10,542 nucleotides of DNA, from positions 1 to 10,542 of the forward strand of contig CAKSPN010000043.1 of NCBI GenBank assembly GCA_934481375.1. Direction: 5' to 3'. Positions within the stretch are counted from its first letter, which is position 1. Each line of letters opens with the position of its first letter. Positions 1 to 4,671 of this stretch are shown piece by piece. The notes beneath the pieces were generated by a model that was given only the letters and a program-made list of their open reading frames with translations, ran no database searches and was not told the origin of the DNA. Both the position numbers and the translations under genes were made by a program. The DNA comes from an uncultured Clostridia bacterium (GTDB lineage Bacteria > Bacillota > Clostridia > UBA1381).

Positions 1-224
1 ATAAAGTTCCTTAAGCCTATAAAGCTTGCCTGTGACTTTATTCCGCTGTACGAGTAAAACGACCAGCGGAACGTCCAAAGAATAGGATATACCGTGAACA
101 CACAAAAGCCGATTATCGGCAGTGCCAGCATAAGATAACACCAGCGGGCTTCGGTCCGAAGCTCTTGCTTCAGACCGCCGCCGCTTTTAAATGCGTCCTT
201 TGTTTTTTTCTTACTTAACTGCAT
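1..224 (-). CDS. ABC sugar-type transporter permease, N-terminal fragment (runs off the window)
   Basis: This is the first 74 codons of a membrane permease that continues past the left edge. I translated it from the reverse strand. The start ATG is at 224-222, with an AAAGGGGA ribosome binding site ending 8 bases upstream. The protein has a basic, hydrophilic N-terminus (about residues 1-27) and then a first membrane segment (about 28-50, containing LMLALPIIGFCVFTVYPILW). It ends at the segment SFIGLRNF (67-74). The YPI..SF and F.GL.NF pattern is typical of MalF/UgpA-type binding-protein-dependent permeases, which form half of the membrane channel of a carbohydrate importer. It begins 27 bp after the solute-binding protein gene ends, so the two are almost certainly one operon. 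A second permease probably follows outside the window. The family call is confident; the substrate is unknown. Confidence 0.88.
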   Translation of the reverse strand, partial: MQLSKKKTKDAFKSGGGLKQELRTEARWCYLMLALPIIGFCVFTVYPILWTFRWSFYSYSGIKSQASFIGLRNF

Positions 225-251
225 TTATTATTCCCCTTTGTGATGTGACTT

Positions 252-1655
252 TTATTTATTCTTTGCTCTTTCTTTAAGCTGAGGTGTCCAGTCGGGATTA
301 GCATACTGATTTGTATCATAATCGGGGTGAGTTGCTATATATGCTTCACGTCCTTTTCTCTGGTTTTCGGTTGCCAATGCAATTGCATCGTCTATAGTCA
401 TTTTACCTGACCATACATCTTCAAGGAATAATGTCTGCATACCCTTAAGACCTGCCATATCGCAGTTCGGTCCCCAATGTACCTCCGAAGCGTCGGGAAT
501 TAATTTTGCAAATTCTTCCCAACCCTTTTTCGGGTTTTCGAGTTTTGCGCCCTCTATAATCGATGCATCTGCCGGGAAGTAAATGCCGCCTTCGTACAAT
601 CCGCGGCGGTATTCATCTGAAAGGAAGAATTCAAGAACTGCCTTTAATTTCTCTGTCGGCACCTTTGAAGAAGCATTTACATAGCAGGAACGTCCGTAGC
701 ACACGTTATATTTATAGTCATGCTCTGCGTCCGCCATAGGAAGCTCTGCAACGCCCCAGTCGCACTTTGCCGGGAACTGGTCGTTCAATACGCCCACGTC
801 GAACGAAAATCCGTACTTCATACCGATATTGCCCTCCGCAAACAATGCTCTTGCCGTGTCGTTATCTATACTGTCCGCACCGGGATATACACTGCCGTCA
901 TCTCTCATATCGAGAATAAGCTGTGCATACGGCTTTACTCCGCTGTAATCATAATCATTTGTTGCAGGGTTATATGCACCTCTGCCGCCCACATACGTTG
1001 CGGCGGCGTTCGATATATCCGATGCAAACCAGCCCGTCCACTTCTTCGGGTAAATTATTCCGTACTGCTTCTTATCCGCATTTGTAAGCTTCTTTGCGTC
1101 CTCACGCATTTCGGCAATGGTTGTCGGCGGTTTTGCCTCGCCGTTTTCGTCAACTATGCCTGCCGCCTTGAACATATCTTTGTTATACAAAAGTCCCTGC
1201 GGTGTAACAGCCATCGGCACATGGTAAATTTTACCGTTATATATATCCTGTGTATTCTTTAATTTACCCTCATACTTTTTCTTAAGCTTTTCAATATCAC
1301 TGCCCATAACATCATCGTAAGGCTGTATATAGCCTTTTTCCGCAAACGAGGTCATATCTCCGCTTCCGAAAAAGTCCGGCGCTGTTCCGCTCTGCAATGC
1401 CAATTCAAGATTTTGAGTAATACTTCCTCCGCCCTGGAGTGTGTATTCAATCTCTATACCTTTCTTTTTGCCTTCCGTTTCGTTCCACTGATTGATAAGC
1501 TCACGTTCTACAGCTTCCGCATGTGATTCTCCCGTCCAGTATGTAACCTTGGTTATCTCACCGCTTGCCTCCTGCTTCTCGCCGCAGCCCGCAAGCATAC
1601 CCATTGCCATAACCGCACTTACCGCAAGTGCGGTCAGTCTGATTGATTTCTTCAT
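252..1655 (-). CDS. ABC transporter extracellular solute-binding lipoprotein (family 1, sugar type)
   Basis: This 467-residue lipoprotein captures solute outside the cell and delivers it to the permease encoded just downstream. I place the start at the ATG at 1655, because AGGGAGGAA lies 7 bases upstream and the product then begins with a proper signal peptide: MKKSIR, a hydrophobic core, and lipobox LAGC with the lipidated Cys at residue 24. An in-frame ATG 27 codons further upstream would put a hydrophilic, Cys-containing leader before the signal peptide and is rejected. The mature N-terminus has the usual ITKVTYWTG strand. Residues about 85-118 (LALQSGTAPDFF, then FAEKGYIQPYDD) match the signature of the SBP_bac_1 family (MalE/UgpB-like), and the length fits that family. 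The many Trp/Tyr residues suggest a carbohydrate ligand, but its identity cannot be read. Expression is predicted from the promoter at 1725-1753, which is shared with the serine hydrolase gene. Confidence 0.93.
   Translation of the reverse strand: MKKSIRLTALAVSAVMAMGMLAGCGEKQEASGEITKVTYWTGESHAEAVERELINQWNETEGKKKGIEIEYTLQGGGSITQNLELALQSGTAPDFFGSGDMTSFAEKGYIQPYDDVMGSDIEKLKKKYEGKLKNTQDIYNGKIYHVPMAVTPQGLLYNKDMFKAAGIVDENGEAKPPTTIAEMREDAKKLTNADKKQYGIIYPKKWTGWFASDISNAAATYVGGRGAYNPATNDYDYSGVKPYAQLILDMRDDGSVYPGADSIDNDTARALFAEGNIGMKYGFSFDVGVLNDQFPAKCDWGVAELPMADAEHDYKYNVCYGRSCYVNASSKVPTEKLKAVLEFFLSDEYRRGLYEGGIYFPADASIIEGAKLENPKKGWEEFAKLIPDASEVHWGPNCDMAGLKGMQTLFLEDVWSGKMTIDDAIALATENQRKGREAYIATHPDYDTNQYANPDWTPQLKERAKNK
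1612..1634 (-). other. Hairpin in the early coding region of the solute-binding protein
   Basis: A perfect 9-bp inverted repeat (arms ACCGCACTT and AAGTGCGGT, 5-nt loop) lies at about nucleotides +22 to +44 of the mRNA coding region, within the signal-peptide codons. It could slow early translation or stabilise the message, or it may be chance from repeated Ala/Val codons. Only the structure is visible; any function is inference. Confidence 0.4.
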
Positions 1656-1689
1656 TATGTATTCCTCCCTGAATATTTTTTTATACTTT

Positions 1690-1710
1690 CTGTCCGCCGA
1701 CGGCGTACAG
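1690..1710 (-). promoter_or_regulatory. Possible 5' UTR stem-loop upstream of the solute-binding protein
   Basis: The predicted leader RNA (start near 1718, about 60 nt long) contains arms CTGTACGCC and GGCGGACAG around a GTC loop: 8 of 9 pairs, mostly G-C. It lies about 24 nt upstream of the ribosome binding site and does not include it. It may be an mRNA-stabilising leader hairpin. It is too small to resemble a known riboswitch. Confidence 0.4.
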
Positions 1711-1724
1711 TATCTTATACATAT

Positions 1725-1753
1725 ATTATACTGCATCGATACTTACGGCACAA
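1725..1753 (-). promoter_or_regulatory. Sigma-A type promoter of the transporter operon
   Basis: On the minus strand, -35 TTGTGC (1753-1748) and a perfect -10 TATAAT (1730-1725) are separated by exactly 17 bp. Transcription should start near 1718 and give a leader of about 60 nt before the ATG at 1655. The arrangement is repeated exactly in front of the serine hydrolase. The weak -35 next to a conserved upstream block is consistent with activator dependence, which is inference. Confidence 0.75.
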
Positions 1754-1770
1754 GTTACTCTTTCGTAAAC
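1754..1770 (-). promoter_or_regulatory. Putative regulator-binding site, copy 1
   Basis: The block GTTTACGAAAGAGTAAC (minus strand) abuts the -35 box on its upstream side. It is an imperfect dyad, GTTTAC then GTAAC around a 6-bp centre. It is identical in the second copy at 3022-3038, although the promoter spacers next to it have changed. Its position just upstream of -35 suits an activator. The regulator is unknown and not encoded in the window. Confidence 0.5.
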
Positions 1771-1781
1771 ATTTTAAGGCT

Positions 1782-1832
1782 GATTAAAAAAATGTGCTTG
1801 GATAAAAAGTATCCAAGCATATTTTTTTAATC
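1782..1832. terminator. Bidirectional intrinsic terminator after the serine hydrolase gene
   Basis: A 23-bp inverted repeat with a single mismatch surrounds a 5-nt loop (1805-1809). Its core stem is GCTTGGATA and TATCCAAGC, flanked by seven A on one side and seven T on the other, so it can end transcription from either strand. The stop codon TAA (1829-1827) of the serine hydrolase is embedded in the A-tract arm, so gene and terminator overlap. It separates the hydrolase transcript from the transporter promoter. Confidence 0.9.
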
Positions 1833-2951
1833 AAAACAAGCATAAATAATATTCGTAAGCGGTAAATGTATGTCCCTTGCACAGCCGTTTAATAAATGCT
1901 GAGTATACACAACCGAAATTTTATTTTCCGTATCAATCAGCAAATACGCACCTGCCGCACCGCTCCAGCCGAATTCGCCTATGGGCGCATTTGTTTCGCC
2001 TCCTGCGGGATCTATAAGCGTTCTCACGCCCAAGCCGTATCCGCACCCCATAAGCTCGGGCCAATTCATTGTCGGCAATTGTTTTTCAGTGAGATGGTTT
2101 ATTTTCATAAGCCCGATTGTACGTCTGCTTAAAATCTTTGCTCCGTTCTCACCCACGCCGCCGTTTGCCATAGCCATTGCAAATTTTGAGTAATCCTCTA
2201 TGCACGAGATAAGCCCCGCTCCGCCCGAGTCGTATTCCGGTCCTAGTCTGTGTACATTATCAAGAATTGTCCGATTGGTTTTTTCTCCGTCATATCTGTA
2301 CTGTACGGCAAATCTGCTTTCGTCAAAATCTTTGGGATTAAATCCGCTGTTGTTCATTCCGAGCGGAGCAAAAATATTCTTTCGCAAATACTCGGAAAAC
2401 CTTTCGCCCGACACCGTTTCAACCAATGCAGCAAGCACATCGTGGCACAGGCTGTACTGCCACCGCTCCCCCGTTTCAAATGATAACGGATACTTGGCAA
2501 GCTCTTTTATAACCGACAGCGTATCCATTTTCCCGTTTGTTATTTCTCGTGCGGATTTTGCAAATTCGCCGTCGAGATTATAATCAAAACCTGCTGTCAT
2601 TGTGAACAAATCACGGATAAGAATGTCTTTTGAACACTTTTTTATACTGCCGTCGGCGTCTTTAAAAGTCATATCCTTAAATTCGGGGATATACTTATGT
2701 AATGGGTCGGTAAGAAGAAAACAGCCTTTTTCAAACAGTTGCAATGCGGCGGTACAGGTGAGCGGTTTTGTCATTGAATAGAAATTATACAGCTCATCTC
2801 CCTGCATTTTTTTGCCGTTTTCCCTATCGGCAAAACCGAAGCTTTTATTATACACGGTTTCATAACCTTGCGTAATACAACAGCTCATTCCGTATGTTTT
2901 TTCTTTTTTAAGCTCACTTTTTAAATATTCGTCAATTCTGTCAAAATTCAT
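1827..2951 (-). CDS. Serine hydrolase of the beta-lactamase / penicillin-binding superfamily (likely esterase or amidase)
   Basis: This 374-residue protein belongs to the class C beta-lactamase-like serine hydrolases (PF00144 type). The nucleophile motif SxxK is SMTK at residues 59-62, followed by PLTCTAAL as in the family. The second motif is the tyrosine of WQYSLCHDV (Tyr166), where the classical Y-x-N has Leu instead of Asn. The third is FGWSGAAG (327-334), the W-S-G form often seen in EstB-like esterases rather than the K-T-G of true beta-lactamases. There is no signal peptide or membrane segment, so it probably acts in the cytoplasm, which argues against antibiotic resistance or cell-wall work. 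The start ATG has AGGAGAG at 2956-2962, 4 bases upstream. It is monocistronic, with its own promoter (2993-3021) and terminator. That promoter is a near-copy of the one driving the adjacent importer, so I infer that it processes the imported compound, perhaps removing an ester or acyl group. Substrate unknown. Confidence 0.88.
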   Translation of the reverse strand: MNFDRIDEYLKSELKKEKTYGMSCCITQGYETVYNKSFGFADRENGKKMQGDELYNFYSMTKPLTCTAALQLFEKGCFLLTDPLHKYIPEFKDMTFKDADGSIKKCSKDILIRDLFTMTAGFDYNLDGEFAKSAREITNGKMDTLSVIKELAKYPLSFETGERWQYSLCHDVLAALVETVSGERFSEYLRKNIFAPLGMNNSGFNPKDFDESRFAVQYRYDGEKTNRTILDNVHRLGPEYDSGGAGLISCIEDYSKFAMAMANGGVGENGAKILSRRTIGLMKINHLTEKQLPTMNWPELMGCGYGLGVRTLIDPAGGETNAPIGEFGWSGAAGAYLLIDTENKISVVYTQHLLNGCARDIHLPLTNIIYACFD

Positions 2952-2992
2952 TTTTCTCTCCTAATAGCGTCAACACATTTACTTTCCCATAT

Positions 2993-3021
2993 ATTATACT
3001 GCATTGATACCTAAGGCACAA
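2993..3021 (-). promoter_or_regulatory. Sigma-A type promoter of the serine hydrolase gene
   Basis: -35 TTGTGC (3021-3016) and -10 TATAAT (2998-2993) are 17 bp apart on the minus strand, the same geometry as the transporter promoter. The predicted start near 2986 leaves a leader of about 35 nt before the ATG at 2951. No leader hairpin like that of the transporter gene is visible here. Confidence 0.75.
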
Positions 3022-3038
3022 GTTACTCTTTCGTAAAC
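3022..3038 (-). promoter_or_regulatory. Putative regulator-binding site, copy 2
   Basis: This 17-bp block is identical to 1754-1770 and has the same placement immediately upstream of the -35 box. Perfect conservation beside a diverging spacer suggests that a DNA-binding protein reads it. Confidence 0.5.
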
Positions 3039-3056
3039 ATTTTTTCTCATGAAAAA

Positions 3057-3086
3057 TGTGCTTGGGTATAAGTTTACCCAAGCACA
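3057..3086 (-). terminator. Intrinsic terminator after the secreted 486-residue protein gene
   Basis: Perfect 12-bp arms (TGTGCTTGGGTA on the plus strand) surround a 6-nt loop at 3069-3074. On the minus strand the stem is followed by a run of five T. It starts 7 bp after the stop codon at 3094. Its stem sequence resembles the terminator at 1782-1832, which supports joint duplication of terminator and promoter. Confidence 0.88.
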
Positions 3087-3093
3087 TTCCGTA

Positions 3094-4554
3094 TTAATAT
3101 TTTATTTGAACATCCTCTTGCGGATACATAGGCACAAGATTATCATACCACACAAATCCTTTTACCGTATAATCATCAGAAGTATCATTTTCACCGTAGT
3201 ATATACGTCCGAATATTATATCGCCAAGTTCGTTATTTTCGTCAAGTTCCGAGCCTTTATCTGCCAAAGCGTATGAATACACGCCGCACAGCTTTCCCTG
3301 CGCATACACCGCAAGATAAATCCTTCCGTTTCCGGTATATCCGTTCTTTTCATAGGTTGCGCCTGCATTTAAGTATGAACTTCGATCCCGCGCCCAAAAA
3401 TTCACAATGGGATTACCTTTTGCCGCTTTGCTTTCCATAACCCACAGAATGCTTCCGCCATAGCTTGATGTATATATCGTACCGCTATATTGTAGTTTAT
3501 CATTGAGTACAAGCGGCTCGTATTTTGTTATAGTTTTGCCCTCAATAACTTCCACGTCGAACAGCGAAGCATTATCAAGACTGTATTCACCGAATTTGTT
3601 ATTCGCTTTATCGTATGTATACTCGGAAAACGGTTCACCATTTAAAGCCGTTACGGACTGTATAATATCTTCTCCGTCGTATGTAAACTCTATCATACTG
3701 CCGGCAGCAATACCGCTCAGTACATCTCTGTCGGATACTTCCCAAAGCTTATTGATGCCGTTTTTATCGGTTATTGTACATTCATAACCGTAACCTGCCT
3801 TATATAATCCCATACCGTGTGCACATATATCCTTTACGATGATAAGACGTGCATTTTTATCTTTGTCATAGCTCATCACATCAAAATAATACGTAAATTC
3901 AGGATTAAAGCCTGTAAACATATTGGCTTCACCCTGCATATATAATATCTTTGTATTTTCCGTTATCGGATAGTTAAGTCCGTCAAACGTTTGTTTTTCC
4001 GCATCATATTTTTGATTGGTTATTGACTGCTTAGCCTCCTGTATAAAGGTTATGCTTGTAATACAGTCTTCTTTGACTTCATATGACACTGCGCCTTTGT
4101 AATTACCGATAGCCGACAAAGCTGCACCGCTGTCAAGCTTTTTTTGGCCGTTTACATTCACTCTGTTGCCTATGAGCAATCCGTCCAACGCATCAGTATA
4201 AATATATACTTTTTCCAAATCATAGGATATACCGCAAAGATACCCTACCTCCTCCTCCGATTCAGGGATTATTTCAAAGCCCGTTATGCGATTATAAGTC
4301 CTGTCTCCGTCCGTCAGCGTTTTGACCGTGAAAACAGCATATATTCCCAATGAAAGTACAATTCCATCATCTGCATAAGCCTTTATTTCATTAGTGCCGT
4401 CAACCTCTATGGTATATTCTTTTCCAAATGAATTCTCTGACATATTTTTCAGATATCCGTAAATTGTTTGCACATTATTCTCGGCATAAGCAGGAACAGC
4501 CATTACCGAAATCAAAAGCGCAAAAGTGACTATAAATGATATTAGTTTTTTCAT
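3094..4554 (-). CDS. Secreted protein of unknown function with internal beta-repeats
   Basis: This 486-residue protein has a clear signal peptide: MKK, a hydrophobic core at residues 4-20 and a likely cut after AYA (22-24). There is no lipobox, SLH domain, LPxTG motif or later membrane segment, so it is probably released or held non-covalently at the surface. The start ATG has AAAGGGGA 7 bases upstream. The body looks entirely beta. Segments beginning GYLKNMSE (33), GYLCGISY (104) and GLYKAGYG (249) appear to be degenerate repeats of one small barrel-like unit. The segments after KYDAEKQTFDG (183) and TYDKANNKFGE (314) also resemble each other. The C-terminus (about 378-486), with IYLAVYAQGKLCGVYS and later VKGFVWYDNLVPMYP, resembles a C-terminal module I recall from clostridial secreted proteins and polysaccharide-degrading enzymes (AVY...G then VK.F.W..L..M.P). 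No catalytic motif is visible. It lies just downstream of the giant SLH protein but has its own promoter. I do not recognise a named family. Confidence 0.85.
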   Translation of the reverse strand: MKKLISFIVTFALLISVMAVPAYAENNVQTIYGYLKNMSENSFGKEYTIEVDGTNEIKAYADDGIVLSLGIYAVFTVKTLTDGDRTYNRITGFEIIPESEEEVGYLCGISYDLEKVYIYTDALDGLLIGNRVNVNGQKKLDSGAALSAIGNYKGAVSYEVKEDCITSITFIQEAKQSITNQKYDAEKQTFDGLNYPITENTKILYMQGEANMFTGFNPEFTYYFDVMSYDKDKNARLIIVKDICAHGMGLYKAGYGYECTITDKNGINKLWEVSDRDVLSGIAAGSMIEFTYDGEDIIQSVTALNGEPFSEYTYDKANNKFGEYSLDNASLFDVEVIEGKTITKYEPLVLNDKLQYSGTIYTSSYGGSILWVMESKAAKGNPIVNFWARDRSSYLNAGATYEKNGYTGNGRIYLAVYAQGKLCGVYSYALADKGSELDENNELGDIIFGRIYYGENDTSDDYTVKGFVWYDNLVPMYPQEDVQIKY

Positions 4555-4583
4555 ATGTTTTCCCCTTTATGATAACATTCCTA

Positions 4584-4602
4584 CATATTGTACCACAATA
4601 TG
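4584..4602. promoter_or_regulatory. Putative operator: perfect palindrome over the -10 box
   Basis: CATATTGT and ACAATATG form perfect 8-bp arms around a 3-bp centre, and the -10 TACAAT lies within it. A dimeric repressor bound here would block polymerase directly. No similar palindrome occurs at the other promoters in the window. It could partly reflect AT-rich composition, but an 8+8 exact match is notable. Confidence 0.5.
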
Positions 4603-4615
4603 TGATTAAAATCAA
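4587..4615 (-). promoter_or_regulatory. Promoter of the secreted 486-residue protein gene
   Basis: On the minus strand, -35 TTGATT (4615-4610) and -10 TACAAT (4592-4587) are 17 bp apart. TGG just before the -10 gives a TGn extended -10. The transcript would start near 4580 with a leader of about 25 nt, just enough for the ribosome binding site. The sequence is unrelated to the promoter cassette at 1720 and 2988. Confidence 0.65.
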
Positions 4616-4631
4616 CTCTTTTTCCTATTAA

Positions 4632-4666
4632 TTAAGGGTATTCCGCTTTTGGCGGAATACCCTTAA
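4632..4666 (-). terminator. Hairpin terminator after the giant SLH protein gene
   Basis: Perfect 15-bp arms (TTAAGGGTATTCCGC on the plus strand) enclose a 5-nt loop at 4647-4651. It begins 5 bp after the stop codon at 4672. In the minus direction the stem ends in TTAATTAATAGG rather than a long T run, so it is a weaker intrinsic terminator than the others, or mainly a 3'-end stabiliser. Confidence 0.7.
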
Positions 4667-4671
4667 ACATT

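Larger units (their letters stand above)
1720..1775 (-). repeat. Promoter-cassette repeat, copy 1 (upstream of the solute-binding protein)
   Basis: This 56-bp block matches 2988-3043 in the same orientation without gaps, at 53 of 56 positions. The three differences (at 1737, 1743 and 1746) all fall between the -35 and -10 boxes. Similarity resumes beyond the block in the terminator stem (AAATGTGCTTGG), so the repeated unit is really terminator plus promoter, about 100 bp. See copy 2 for the partner. Confidence 0.9.
2988..3043 (-). repeat. Promoter-cassette repeat, copy 2 (upstream of the serine hydrolase)
   Basis: This is the partner of 1720-1775, offset by exactly 1268 bp with no gaps. It begins CATATATTATACTGCAT on the plus strand and runs to the A/T tract before the terminator hairpin. 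The -10, the -35 and the upstream dyad are unchanged. Together the two copies form direct repeats that flank the hydrolase gene. Confidence 0.9.

Noticed and set aside
148..162. A palindrome GCTTCGG-T-CCGAAGC
   Set aside because: It lies inside the permease coding sequence with a one-base centre, so it cannot form a useful RNA hairpin without losing pairs, and it has no promoter context.
1612..1634. AAGTGCGGT in inverted pair, identical to the Pasteurellaceae DNA uptake signal core
   Set aside because: A single occurrence inside a coding region of a Clostridia-like genome; the gene content is not Pasteurellaceae, so the match is taken as coincidence.
1656..1736. A 27-residue N-terminal extension of the solute-binding protein from an upstream in-frame ATG
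   Set aside because: The extension is hydrophilic and precedes a complete lipoprotein signal peptide. It overlaps the promoter -10, and the ATG at 1655 has a strong ribosome binding site.
1754..1771. A CcpA catabolite-response element
   Set aside because: Only one half matches the cre pattern; the other half lacks the expected TG and A-rich positions.
1827..2951. An antibiotic-resistance beta-lactamase
   Set aside because: No signal peptide, WSG in place of KTG, YSL in place of Y-x-N, and a promoter shared with a nutrient importer.
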